A stretch of DNA of 64,000 bases. Origin: Sistotremastrum niveocremeum HHB9708 (Eukaryota; Basidiomycota; Agaricomycetes; Sistotremastrales; Sistotremastraceae). Positions 38,255 to 50,435 of this stretch are shown piece after piece. Each line of letters starts with the position of its first letter. Position 1 is the stretch's first letter. Both the position numbers and the translations under genes were made by a program. The notes beneath the pieces were generated by a model. The model had not been told where the DNA came from. It made no database searches and worked only from the letters and a program-made list of their open reading frames with translations. The stretch covers positions 427,910-491,909 of the forward strand of contig KV419402.1 in the NCBI GenBank assembly GCA_001630475.1, given 5' to 3'.

Positions 38255-39385
38255 ATGTCTGCAGAACCCAAAGGTGAAGTAAATCCTTGTCAAGCTATCG
38301 ATATATTCTCAAATAAAATCATAGTGTTGATCGGTGTCATTGGAGGCAGTGGACTCTACAATCTGGGAGACCTCACTGTCCTGTAAGCGATCGGGATCGA
38401 TCAGTCAATGAGATAACGAGCGGCTGAAAAGTTTTCAGAAAAGAGGTCCATCCGGAGACTGTAAGCACCAGTTCATTCTTTCATCAATATTGCTTGGCTG
38501 ATCAGTGGCTTGTGCGTCTTGCTTAGCCCTGGGGACTGCCTAGCTCACCGATCACGATCGCTTCTCTGCCATCTGGTGTCTTGGTAGCCTTCCTCGCACG
38601 CCATGGCAGCAACCACTCCTTCTCTCCATCATCAATCCCAGTGCGCGCCAACATATCCGCTCTGAAGTCACTCGGTGTCAAAGCCATCATCGCATTCTCA
38701 GCCGTCGGTTCCCTCCGAGAAGAAATCAAACCCGGCGATTTCGTGATCCCTTCGCAAATCATCGATCGAACCAAGGGAATCCGACCTGCCAGTTTCTTCG
38801 AAGGCACCAGTGTCGTGGCTCATGCGGGTTTCGGCGACCCCTTTAGTGGAAAGTTGACGGCCTGGTTGGAGAAAGAAGTGAAGAAAGCACTGGACGCAAA
38901 GAACGTGGATTTGCATACCGACAAATGTGTTGTGTGTATGGAGGGTCCTCAGTTCTCTACGAGGGCGGAGAGCAAGATGTACAGACAGTGGGGAGGTGAT
39001 ATCATCAATATGAGCGTTCTCCCCGAGGCCAAACTCGCCAGAGAGGCGGAATTGAGGTACTTCCATTCTCAGTCATGTCGTCCTGTGTCTAAACCAGGTT
39101 GTTAGCTATGCCCTGATTGCCACCGCTACCGACTACGATTCTTGGCGACCTCACGAAGCAGCTGTGACTGTCGCCGACGTGTTCAAGACGCTGAAAACCA
39201 ACGCCGAAATCTCACGTCACGTCACTGCCGCTGTTCTCACCGATCTTCACGCCGCAGTTGAAGAAGGCGATATTTTGACCGAGTCCATTGGTGCGATGAA
39301 GTTCTCGATTATGCGGCCAGCAACTACCCCGGAAGACTTGGCGAAGCTGCACTATATTCTGCCTGAATATTTCCCTGCTGCTTGA
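38255..39385 (+). CDS. S-methyl-5'-thioadenosine phosphorylase (MTAP)
   Basis: Five exons encode a protein of about 300 residues, the normal family length. MTAP splits methylthioadenosine with phosphate into adenine and methylthioribose-1-phosphate, the first step of methionine salvage. Phosphate and substrate motifs in order are [74 protein letters not shown] and [18 protein letters not shown]. An intron separates these from [16 protein letters not shown]. The start MSAEPK lies just before the first intron. It recycles the by-product of the spermidine synthase encoded at 13.3-15.8 kb. All catalytic regions look intact. Confidence 0.95.
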
Positions 39386-40572
39386 GAGATTGCAGGCACA
39401 TTCAAGGATATCATTAGAATGAAGAAAAGGGCCTTAGGTTCGACAAGTGATATATATGCAGGGCGAATAATAGACGGATGTAGCGAGAGCGGCTGACTTT
39501 CCATAGCTCTATAACTACGCGATACAACAAACTAAATGTCGATCGAGGATTTCACAGTCAATGACGGTGAAGGCATCACCATACCCATCACGCAGCAGTA
39601 CGCAGGACATCGCGTGACGAAGGTTGGTTCGGGATTTATTAGTGTAGTAGGTATGGACTAAACCAACACCTTGGCACTGTAAGGAGACATGGAGATGTGG
39701 CAAGCGAACGTAGCAATCTTCAGCCATGAGTCGACTGAGAGTAAAATCGCATCACTCACTTTGCCATCAAATTGCGACTCATGCCCCATCAGTATCCTCA
39801 AAAAGCCCTACTCAGTGCAAGTATCGATGCACTCTTCCATTTCATCAGTTTATGAAAGAGGAAGAGAGACCTCGGAGCCTCCAAAGGAGGTTAAGGGCCG
39901 ACTAACAAGACCTCCGAAGAGATCAAGGTCAGCCCACTCCCTGGCTATGATTCGCGCTTTTAACTCGCCCCCCAGACAGGAGGAAAGTACCTCGCCTCAC
40001 GACGAGACCACGCAGCCAGTCCTGCAGCAACATTCAGCTCGTTCGTGAGAGGCGTTCCACACGCTGTGCTGAGCACACAGCGCACGGGGACGCGGTTTTG
40101 TTCGGGCTGTCCCAATACCACGATATTTAGTTCCTAAGAACAAGGAGCCCATCATCGGTGAAGCTGGAGGTGGGTGTGAAGAGAGAAACTTGAAGCTGAG
40201 CTCGAAATTGGGGTCGGTTGATATAGCTTGTCGTCTTCATTTCGAGCTCCTCCCGAATTCATGGATAGATTTGTTTGAGTTGATGAGGAGCGAAGGAGAA
40301 GAGGACTTGAAGCAAGGTGAACGAGCAGAGGATGGCTGAATCGACAAGCTCAGAGAAGGAAGGGCCTTCGGTTCCGGAATTCGGGTCGTCAGGCCGTTTC
40401 CGCCTGTCGGATCTCGGAGCCATGCATTGGGTTACGAATGGACGGAGAGACAGCAGAACAAAGTGTAGAAAGTTTTCATTCGTCTAATCTTCACAACTCA
40501 TGGAACAAATTTGCAATTGTGATACTCGCTATACATCAGGAAATTAGCCCCAACCTAGTAATGCTACAACAT
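39386..40572. other. Intergenic region before the LTR element
   Basis: About 1.2 kb. It holds frames of 70-120 codons on both strands (39.5-40.05 kb) and a 52-codon frame from about 40.33 kb starting MAESTSSEKEGPS. None is recognised. The bases 40569-40572 (ACAT) form the left target-site duplication of the LTR element. Confidence 0.4.
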
Positions 40573-40959
40573 TGAAGGAAACGAAATCACAACTGTGTCT
40601 CGTAGCGCATGTGCAGGCTCGAAGGGGGGCGATGTATCCAGGGATGTATTGGGGCGAATCAGGAGATNNNNNNNNNNNNNNNNNNNNNNNNNNNNNNNNN
40701 NNNNNNNNNNNNNNNNNNNNNNNNNNNNNNNNNNNNNNNNNNNNNNNNNNNNNNNNNNNNNNNNNNNNNNNNNNNNNNNNNNNNNNNNNNNNNNNNNNNN
40801 NNNNNNNNNNNNNNNNNNNNNNNNNNNNNNNNNNNNNNNNNNNNNNNNNNNNNNNNNNNNNNNNNNNNNNNNNNNNNNNNNNNNNNNNNNNNNNNNNNNN
40901 NNNNNNNNNNNNATAGGGGAAGGATGAACATAGGGGAAGGATGAACATAATTCCCTACA
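40573..40959. repeat. Left LTR copy, interrupted by an N run
   Basis: The first 95 bases and last 47 bases are identical by eye to the right copy. The middle is 245 unknown bases. The equivalent middle of the right copy is only 139 bases. Confidence 0.85.
40668..40912. other. Assembly gap (245 N)
   Basis: All bases are N. The gap lies wholly inside the left LTR, so it most likely reflects failure to resolve two near-identical repeats. Confidence 0.98.
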
Positions 40960-42156
40960 TCTCCGGGTCACTCAAAAATGAGCGTCCCCGCTCATCGGAG
41001 GATACGCGATTGGAAGGGATTTAAGGTGAAGAAGGGTGAAGACAAATAAGTGAGGGAGATAAATCGAAGGCGGTGAAGGCGGAATGGATAGCAATCTGGG
41101 TTTTCGGTATGATACTCGAGGTAGACTTCAGATCGGAGGTTGCGAGAACTTGCGACTATACGACAGCGGTATCGCTGAGGAACGACTCCTAATTGGTGAG
41201 ACAGCGCTCCGACCAATCTCGATGTGCAACGATGCACGAAAACGACTGAATGAAGATGTTGATCGAATATTTTGACGTCGGCGGAATGAAGGCGAGATGA
41301 AGATTGTGCAGTGCTCGGGGTACTTTGATGCAACAGAACGACAGCGACGTTGCTGAGGAGGCGCTCCTAGCCGATGATACAGTGATCCGATCAGCTTCGT
41401 TGTGCAGGGTTCGCATGACCGTTAGACGGTGGTGGTAATGACTCGGCTCGGTGAATTTTCAGTGCGGTGATGACGGGTAATGGCTGGTTGCAGGTACTAC
41501 AATAGTGATGCATTCTCGGAGGCATGAAGTGATGAGGAAATGTCTCGAATGTGGCTTGTAACTCGATGGACGACATCCGATGTCACGAAGTTCGAATGTC
41601 ACGCGTGACGAAGTGAAGTTTTTGAACGTTGAATGATGGCGACTTGGGTTTCTCGATGATGGTGCGTGCTTCTCGATTGTTACTGACTCTCTATGATGAT
41701 CCGGTCTCTCCGGGTCACTCGAATGATGACTTCTCGGGTCTCTGTATTGGCGAAGACGGCTGTCTCGGAGGGATGGGAGTGCGGAGGTTCGAGGAGATGG
41801 ATACTGAGGGGCTATTAGGGGCTCGAGAGAGGAGTGTGATGATGATGAAGGTGGGTGTCGATGACTCGGAAGGATGATGGATGGATGGGAGTACGAAAGA
41901 ATGTGAGGAGAGGCTCGTCGAAATGGCGTAGCGAATAAGCGCGCGATTGAAGGACTCGGATTCGGCTTGTGCTGCGCGAATGGTATAAACGAGTGGTGGA
42001 GTGAATAAGAACTGATCAACAGATATGTGAAGATGATTGCAAATGATGAGCTCGTCGAGAGCTATGGTGAAGGCGAATAACAAAAGAATACCAAAAGAAT
42101 ACGAAGGGAGAACGGGGTACAACGATGGATAATGCCCCCCTGCGTCGGTCACCAGA

Positions 42157-42437
42157 TGAAGGAAACGAAATCACAACTGTGTCTCGTAGCGCATGTGCAG
42201 GCTCGAAGGGGGGCGATGTATCCAGGGATGTATTGGGGCGAATCAGGAGATGTACATGATCAGTCTCTAAACTAGCTGTACTTATAGTGAAAATAGAGTC
42301 AATGTATCGCATGGACATGAAACATAGAAGCTCTAAAAGACAGGGGAATAATCACATGTCCGAGATATGCGGAAAACGAGCATGAGGAAAATAGGGGAAG
42401 GATGAACATAGGGGAAGGATGAACATAATTCCCTACA
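42157..42437. repeat. Right LTR copy, complete (281 bp)
   Basis: Begins TGAAGG and ends CCTACA. It includes two tandem copies of a 17-base unit, ATAGGGGAAGGATGAAC, near its right end. The same two units are seen at the gap edge in the left copy. Confidence 0.85.
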
Positions 42438-42676
42438 ACATCTAACAAAAGTGGACTGATGACTCGCAAGTCTACATTGTTGGATTGTCTCTCCCTGGCC
42501 TTACCCTCTCTGACAGCCTGTGGCTGCCTCTTCTTAATATGAGAATCTGCAGCCCCAGGCAGTTGGAGAAAACGTAGAGCCAGCAAGAGTGATATTCTGA
42601 GACTGTCCGCCACTACTCCCTTTTCCCGGTGATCGACTGTCAACCAGGTTCCAATAAGCGACTCGACATCCGTCAG

Positions 42677-42832
42677 ATGTCAGATAGCACCATTTCTGAC
42701 ACTGAGACCGAGAATATCGAACGTCCAGCGTTGAACGAGTAGTGGGCTGATTACGCTCGTGAGGCTCATCGGAGACAGGCCGCAGAAGCTAATCGCCGAC
42801 GAAGGCTGGTCTCAATAAGAGAAGACGAATAG
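42677..42832 (+). pseudogene. Broken gag-like leader frame
   Basis: An ATG-initiated frame of 52 codons (MSDSTISDTETENIERPALNE) is cut by one in-frame TAG. It continues in the same frame with a basic, Arg-rich segment (EAHRRQAAEANRRRRL) before a second stop. Ser/Thr/acidic N-termini followed by a basic helix are common in retrotransposon Gag proteins, but no zinc knuckle or polymerase is left. A dead gag remnant is the simplest reading. Confidence 0.35.
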
Positions 42833-44244
42833 TACGTAGCTCATGCATCGAAGTGCCAAACGACGCAGACGTTTGGTCGACGACGAGCTGTTTCTCTACA
42901 AAAGGGAATGAGGGACGAATCGGGTAACCCAGAAAAAGCTGTGAAGATGCCGAGAAGTTTCAGCACACATAGTATCGCTACCGTTCCTGAACTCCCGGCA
43001 GCTTCGTACCGCTGTAATCCTCAAATCACCTCACCTAAGGCGACCTAATAGCTGAGGAGCTCCACCGTATGCGTGGGGCTCATGCAGCCCAAGGTCAACT
43101 CCAAATAACGCTGAGAAAACAAACGCGATGTAGACCAACAGTCACCCGTGCAAAGAGGAAGGCGATATATGGGCCACGACTTCCTGTTTCTCAACAAAGC
43201 CTAAAGCGAGATGAATTCGGAGGATCTCAGACAAGCGGAGGTAGCGGACGGATTCGACCGCTTCCTAGCACTGGCTAGGCGGGAAGGGAGACGAATATTG
43301 CACCTCAACACCGGTGACAACTGGGAAGTCATATCTATGACAACCCTCGACTCCCGGTGTCGGTGCCACAACGCATCCCTAGTGCCCAACCAGTGCACCG
43401 AGTCGAGTCTGCGAAACCTGTCGTGTGATAAACCGATGACGATATGGCACTGCAGGAACGGGTGAAAATACAGGTCTAAAGGATGTTGAAAATTATTCGT
43501 ACCAAGTTTCTCAGTGTGGTGAGCGGAAAATGCGGTGGTCGGGCCTGAGTGGAGTGGCCGTCAGCTCAACAGACGGCGGAGCATGAACAAAGATTACTTA
43601 ACAACGGAACAGTGGCGAGCGCGCGATGTTTGGGCGTAATATGGGTCGGCGACTCGATGGCGAGCGAGTCTTCGGTAAGTCATAATAAGTGGTGGCACAG
43701 TGTAGACCAGGGAGGATGGAGGGGTGACTGGGACGGAAACGCGAATCCCCATGAAGCTCCGGGTACAAAGACGATTAACCCCCCACGTCAACTTGAAAGA
43801 GCCACCTGGAGACTCAACGTCCGCCCCGGAGACTGATCACGATGAAAGACGACTCCGTCGGTTCGCTGGCGAGCAAAAGCCAACTCTAGACAAGCGTGAA
43901 AGGTCGACCGCCCACATGGGCTCGCAACTTCATAAAAGGCATCGAGCCATCGATGAGCGCTTGGGACAAAGAAGATGCATTATATATGCGCCCCTTGACT
44001 CAGCGCTGTGGTAGCTTCGACATGATACTGGCGCTAGAGCGGCTTAATTCTGCGGGTGCCATCGCCTGGTATGCAACCCGAAGGTGCGATGTGGCACTGT
44101 GGTGATGGATGAGAACCAAGGCAAATGAAGTCATGATATATCTCACTCACCAGCGACCTAAGTTTGACACGATACATATGAAGTTGTCGGGCCTGAGTAG
44201 ACTGATCGGAAGTTCGACCGATGACGGAGCATGCAAGAACGTTA

Positions 44245-44928
44245 CTTAGCTCTGAGACAATGAGAAGGGCGTGAGGACTGGGCGTGTAGGTAGATATGAC
44301 CGTTAAACATTCACTCGCCTGAGTTTGAGGCGGTTGAAAGAAAGTGGTGGCATAGGATGAGCCGTCGAAAGGAGATGTGGCAGCGATGTTGGCGGCGACG
44401 GTGGAGGCTTTTCAGCGACTCGTAGGCGTCGACGATCGGGATGATAGCGATGCTGTGATAAGAGAGTGGATAGGTGGATTGAATGGTAAAGCCGCGTCCT
44501 GGTTCCAGGTTAGAAAACGAAGTCAGACGATGGGTCTTCCTCACCATTGGGGAAAATTCGTCATTAATTCTGGGAGTGTCGTATAGGGGCTCTTAGACGA
44601 CGGCAAGGGCGCGACGACTGGGTGTGTAGGTAGATATGACACTTACACATCCAGTCGCCCGAGTCTGGGGCGGTTGAAATCAAGTGGTGGCACGGGATGG
44701 ACCGTCGAAAGGGTAGGTGGCGCCGATGTTGGCGCCGACGGTGGAGGTTTTTTAGCGACTCGTAGGCTTTGAAGATCGCGTCGATGACGAGCCAGTGATG
44801 AGATAGAGTATAGTCGGGTGGGAGGGCCAAGTATCGTTCTAGAAATGGATTAGAAAACGAAGACAATCGACGAGTCGTCCTCACCGTCCAGGAAAATTCG
44901 CCATTAATTCTGAGAGAGTCGTATAGGT
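44245..44928. repeat. Two tandem ~340-bp diverged repeat units
   Basis: The landmark TGTAGGTAGATATGAC recurs near 44285 and 44625. GTGGTGGCA, CCGTCGAAAGG, GACGGTGGAGG and CATTAATTCTG follow in the same order in both. Frames across the units give similar peptides on the minus strand (AYESLK-LHRRRQHR in both) and on the plus strand, the second plus-strand copy with stops. Probably a decayed tandem transposon fragment. Confidence 0.75.
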
Positions 44929-47842
44929 CCTGGAGCGTGGCAGAGGTCTGAGGAATGTCTCTAGCGATACTAGACAGTGTGACTTATATATCATTCAGAG
45001 GGATTGCGTGATGAGGCATGCACATGGGGGATGGAGGGAGGACAACGTAGAGTGGCCTTTGGCCATTCGTATGGATTTCGGGCGAAGTCTCCGAATACAT
45101 TCCAGACTATTCTTCACATGGTAACAACGAGGCAACACTCTGGATCATCCCGGACGCCCACCCCTCTTCCCTACGCGTCCTGCGGAATCTCGGTTCGTGC
45201 AAAATTTAACCCAAACTCCGAATCGAGAAAATGAACCGAAAAATCGTGTGAGCGGCGAGTATCGAGGGTCTGCGTATCTCGTTTAACGGATAAGGAATAA
45301 GAATGACAGTTTGAATTACCTGAGGGGTTCCTCGACCCGGAGCTGCCTCCGTTCCCATGCAATCCCGTAACCCAGATCGAAGGGTGCCTTTATCGAGGTG
45401 ATCTCGCTAGCCACCTAGCCGCCGCCCCATTCTTGATCCTCGACAACAGATTTCTTTAATTTATTCCAGGACGGGACGATCAAATATGATACTGCGCGGT
45501 CAGGGTTAGAAAGAACGTGAAAATTCGACCTTGTGCTGCTTGTACCTGTTTATTTCTCCGACGACTACGTCTTAGCCTCAGTCGCACGACTTGTCAGCTG
45601 TCAAGTCATCTGAACATACCCACTTATCTCTATTCAATCCTTTCTCCTTCAAGACATCTTAATATTATTATTATCGTTTTCGTCGGCGTTTCCGCGATTT
45701 TCTGGCACAGGGTTCTATCTTGTTCCGAAGCGAGCTTGTGTATCGAGATCCGCGGATGTTCTTTGAACCTGAAACGTAAACATGAATGAGTTCCCTCGTC
45801 TTATTCCGAGCCTAAGACAAGCCGCACCTTGAGATCTTCCCGTCGATGTTTCTTTCTCCGGCCCGCTTATTTTCCAAGCCTTTGCCACGACTCTGTCGGC
45901 TACTGTTCGCTTCCTTGGGGGAGATCAGTTTACCAAGGAGTCAGTGCGGGCGCAGAGATGTGTCGCCCAGCTAGCAAAACGTAATTTGGTGATTCGGATA
46001 ACGAGAGGGAGAGGGCTATAATCTTCGTCACGTATGACGCGGTATTTCGGTAGTGATAATTAGCAGACATCTTCTCGTTGATACATTCCGTACTCCTGAC
46101 GTGACTATTGGGTCGAGAACGGAAGCAGAACGAATGAGTTTAGGAGGGCAGAAAAATGTTGACAAGAAAACAGTTTGACCCTTGAGAATGACGAAATATG
46201 TCAAGGAATAATCACTTTACTCAGCCAGATGCGTTTATTTCTGGCGTTGTCTGAACATCTCAAAGTGAAAAGCAAGGCTTGAACTTAGCGGGAGGTGATG
46301 TGCGGGAAATCCCGTTCTCGGAGAATGCCGTTGGACACGTGGCCTAAGCAGGACCAAGTCCCAGTGGCAAAAGTGGAGACTGAGAGTCCGTACAGATCAC
46401 CAGGTGAGCATAGTGGAAGCAAAAATTCAGTTGTTTCAATTGCCGTGAGTCCTGACAGTTTGGATCATTCGATGCAGCGATTTGTTCGTGCCGTAGGAGA
46501 AGAACTTTGAAACTTCAAGAAAGTGTCAACTGGGGCTTCAAGTCTCTAGCGGTATCAAACTCGCAGCTTAATCCTGCGGTACGCAATAGGTCTAATCTTG
46601 TGATAGGTCCTTGAAGCCGCAGCATAAAAGTTGGGGCGCTCAAGTTCATCGGTCTCAAGATAATCCGCAACGGTTTCGGTTAGAAAATGCAGAATCTGAT
46701 TGCTGACGTGAATCTAGAGTCAGACGAAGATTCTCATGATATCATGACTGTCAAAACAGAGATCTGAAACGGTCACAGAGAAGACGTTCGATGATCATAA
46801 CTCACCTCAACAAGAGGATAATGTTGAAATAGAAATAATAAAAATATTCAGAGGAGCCGAGGAAAACTGAAACGTCAATGAAACGTCGTCAGACCGACAA
46901 TACCAAATATATCTGAGACTCAAACTCGCCGATACTGCGACTGTGCAGTCCTCTGCGTTACTGCAACTGAGAGGGTTCCGGGATTCGTCGTCCTGACGCT
47001 CAAAGCGGAGCATCTAGGACGCCGGTAGCGAACGGGCCCGTTGATCCCGAAAGAGTCCTTCGAAAAGTCGCCGTTTCATCCTGTATTCTAATTTTTGTGT
47101 CGAACGCCCCCAATCAAGGCAAGAATTCCATAGAAAGTCTTCGGGGTCACAAAGGACGTCCATCGGCCGAGCCGTCGGCCGTGGAGCGAGTTGCGAAATA
47201 TTAAGGAGATCTGTCGACGAGTCACGTATTTTGGGCTCAGATAGGACTGGTATGAGGCGATAATATAAACGGCAACCAGATATCTTTGAAGAAGTGAGTC
47301 ATTCGAATTAGCGAGGTCGCAGCGTAAAGATGGGAGCACCTCCTTAGTCAATGCCCGATGCGCACGTTTTAAAAGAGGTTGCTGAACTAAGGAGAACAGC
47401 AACCGGGCATCTGACAGTTCCATGAGCTGTGTCAAACAACGGACGTTGTCGTGTGTGAACAGAGGTATGCGCTGTACACGATTTGCTGTGTCGGCGTCGT
47501 TCACACGGAACCGGCTTACGCGTGAGAGTGTTTTACTCGACCGGTACGCAGATTACAAATCTTTTGTAATGCAACTACCAATTTCGCTGTAGTGGAGTAC
47601 ACTCGACTACAGAGGGTGATTACACTCTTAGTAAGCAAAGTGTAGACCCGATGCAGTCCGGCTGTCGGGGCGCCATAAGAAACCCACGGAGTAAAGATTA
47701 CAGCCAAAAAATATCAGGTGGCGCGCATCTTATCAGACTAGAGTGTAATCCCGATTCCCCAGTGCATCTTCACTCCCTCCCACCATCCCCTACCATCCCC
47801 TCCCCGCCGCCTCCCCCGCCGCCTTTAGACTTGGATCCCAGA

Positions 47843-50057
47843 ATGAAGACCGTCGTCGTTCTTGGTGGTTCATACGGTGGTGAGACATTTCTCCTTAACT
47901 CCGTGTCTGCTCCCACCGACCATCTGCTCTTGCATTGCTACTAGGTGCTCGTGCAGCTGCGGTTTTAGCGCAAGGACTGCCTGAAAACTGGAGGATCGTG
48001 CTCATCGATAGGAATAGCCATGCTAACCGTCAGTCTCCTATTTTTTTTGCGTTTGAAAGCGAGCTCATGCTTTAGCTGCGTAGACCTCTATGTGCTGCCC
48101 CGGTATGCTGTACTCCCGGGACATGAACATAAAGCTTGTACGTCGTTAACGAGTCTATTGGAAGAGTTTGAGTTGACCTCGTGACCGTGACCAGTCATTC
48201 CGTACACTGGCTTGTTCCCATCTTCATCACGCCACCTTGTCCTCCACGCCCATGTTACATCCATCTCCTCGACCCATATCTCCCTTTCTCGCTCCTTCCC
48301 GCAATACACTCTTTCAGACAGCATCGAATATGATTATTGTATCTATGCGCTTGGATCAAAGCTCCCTGAACCAATAGACATCTGGTCGGACGCCGGGTTT
48401 GAGGAGAATAGAGCTCGTGCAGAATCAGACGGAGAGGTGGAAGGAAAGGAGGTCCAGGAGAGACAAAGCCCTGGAACGAAGAAGGCTGGAATGCAATGGC
48501 TGGTCCGCGGTCAAGAGCGGATCCGACAGTCGCAGGAAATTCTCATCATCGGTGGCGGCGCACTTGGTATCCGTACGTGCACTTTCACTTTGACCTCAAT
48601 TGCTATGGATTAGAGCTCATTAGCAATTGGTCGTGCCTAGAATTCGCTTCGGATATCAAGGATGTCTATCCGGAGAAGAACGTGACACTGCTCCATTCAC
48701 GCTCGCGCTTACTACCTCGTTTCGACTGCGTCATGCACTCTGAAAGTAAGCAGCGTCTCTTTGATCTTCGTCTATCTACCCCATCATATCTCCCTTCTCG
48801 TCCCACCATCCCCATCTTTCTCATCCGTACCCGCCTCCCGCCATCTTTACGTCCCCACCTCCTTCCCCATTCGTAAATATTCCCTCCCGCCCATCATTCT
48901 CACATGTTTCTACTTCCCGACGTTCTCAACTCCCTTTAATCTCCTACTCTCGTGCCTGGTGATGGATGCTGACTATTTTTAATTTATCTAGTCATCAAAT
49001 CATTTGACGATCTCGGAGTACGGACGATCTTGAACGACAGACTCGATCTCTCTTCGCTATCTTCTTCCGACGTCCCCTCGATACCGATCCCGCGAGCAAC
49101 GGATCCCGCACTTTCACCTCTACCTTCGCCGACATCGGCAAACGATGAGGATCGTACGCCGGAGGTCCAAGATCCTTCGTTCGTCTTCCCGACATCACCT
49201 TCTGTCCTCGACACATCCGCCATCCCCGACTCGCCCGCATCCCTCTCTACCACCCCGAGCCTCACAGAAATAGACTCAATACCTTCACCTCTATCAACAG
49301 CCCCAACATCTCCTTCCTCACCCTCAAATGACACCCTCCCACCCACACCCAAGCTCAAAGAAGTCCGCACAACATCAGGTCGTACGCTCTCCTACGACCT
49401 CCTCCTTCTCTGTACAGGCCAAATCCCCAATACATCACTTCTGAAACAATACGCCCCCAACACAATCGACGAGAAAACAGGCCTCGCGCGCGTCTTACGG
49501 ACTCTCCAACTAGCCCCTCTTCCTCCCACCGAAGAAGAAGACGATGCCGATCCAAAGCTCGCAGCAATCTTCCAACGTCTCGGGATAACTTCCGCTCCTT
49601 CATCATCATCTGTTACGAAAGAAAAGCCTCGTCCATATAGCGATGGTCGGATCTTCGTTATAGGCGATGCAGCTGATGCTTTTGGAGCGATTAAAGCGGG
49701 TCATAATGCGTATTATCAAGGCGAACTTGCTGCGAGGAATGTATTGGCGCTTATTAATCGGGATTCGTGTTGTTATGCTGGAGAGGGAGCTGGAGAGGAT
49801 GAATGTGAGCTTGAGGAGTATGTTCCTGGGGAACCTGCTATTAAGCTCTCGCTCGGATTGGTATGTTCTCCGTCAACTTCGATGAAATGGTTTAACTTAC
49901 CTGCTTGTGTTCGTCTTTACAGAAAAAGAGCGTCTACCAGACTTCGGGTATTGTGGGTACTAAAGATGAAGAGACGGAGGATCTGGATGCTCCCTTAATA
50001 TGGCGGTATTTCGGAGCGGCAGAGTATGTCGAGAAGGAAGGCGGGTTATTCGAGTAA
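47843..50057 (+). CDS. FAD-dependent FSP1/AMID-like oxidoreductase with a Ser/Pro-rich insert
   Basis: A multi-exon gene starting MKTVVVLGGSYGG|ARAAAV, the FAD-binding Rossmann motif of the AIF-M2 (AMID/FSP1) branch. It continues with IVLIDRNSHANH, the LPRYAVLPGHE segment, a second (NADH) Rossmann motif ILIIGGGALG, and LLLLCTGQIPNT. The C-terminal FAD motif is RIFVIGDAADAFGAIKAGHNA, and the protein ends EYVEKEGGLFE. Family members are NAD(P)H-quinone oxidoreductases that protect lipids or respond to stress. Between the NADH-domain motif and CTGQ lies an unusual ~100-residue Ser/Pro/Thr-rich stretch (49.05-49.35 kb). It is in frame without splice signals that would remove it entirely. Function by family; substrate unknown. 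Confidence 0.9.
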
Positions 50058-50435
50058 CGTCTATTCCAAAACATCGGTTATAGGAGGTAGGATACAAGTG
50101 ATGCATAGTGATGTTTAGATGCTCTGAAATATAATCTGTCTGGGTCATTTCACTAGCGCGAACTCTGGACTGTGAGGAACCCTGAGCACACGAGTTGCTG
50201 GGCGCTTGAGTATCGTCAGACGCCCGATTGATGTCATGTTTCAGGGTGTCGAACGTCTGAAAAGGATAATCGCGCAGGGTCACGGAAGTAACTGATATAG
50301 AAGCATTTGCATTGGCTGTAGAGATAAGGAAGTTCGATGGAGCGTTATGAGTAGTAGAGATTAAGAAATAGAGAAAGTCCGTCTTCGAATAATGGGGTAC
50401 GAAGGCAACGTAGTCCGAGAGCCTCAGGCCGCAGA

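Larger units (their letters stand above)
40573..42437 (-). mobile_element. Non-autonomous LTR retrotransposon (TRIM-like), gap in one LTR
   Basis: Two direct copies of a TG...CA sequence flank a ~1.2-kb interior (40960-42156). The outer bases ACAT (40569-40572) repeat immediately after the right copy (42438-42441) as a 4-bp target-site duplication. In minus orientation, two bases inside the first LTR comes TGGTGACCGACG. It starts with the TGG expected of a tRNA primer-binding site, so I place the element on the minus strand. The interior has no reverse transcriptase, integrase or protease, only low-complexity Ser/Pro/His-rich frames and a weak CxxC...H unit. A partner element must supply enzymes. 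The interior holds two diverged copies of a ~65-base segment ~179 bp apart (41173 and 41352). Confidence 0.75.
42438..47842. other. Repeat-rich gene-poor region
   Basis: More than 5 kb with no intact gene. Contents I can support are the broken gag-like frame at 42.68 kb, diverged repeats at 43.53-43.64 and 44.19-44.30 kb, and the 340-bp tandem pair at 44.2-44.9 kb. The part from 45 to 47.8 kb has only scattered short frames. One minus-strand frame at 47.09-47.42 kb of ~110 codons from its first ATG was not accepted. C/T-rich DNA just before 47.84 kb is probably the promoter of the next gene. Confidence 0.5.

Noticed and set aside
40544-40971. Long frames spanning the N run
   Set aside because: They exist only because unknown bases do not create stop codons.
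41459-42152. Ser/Pro/His-rich frames inside the LTR element as genes
   Set aside because: Low-complexity, overlapping in several frames and without known domains; treated as non-coding interior of a non-autonomous element.
47088-47504. 138-codon minus-strand frame
   Set aside because: Starts at a GTG, no motif, no splice context, inside a repeat-rich gene-poor stretch.
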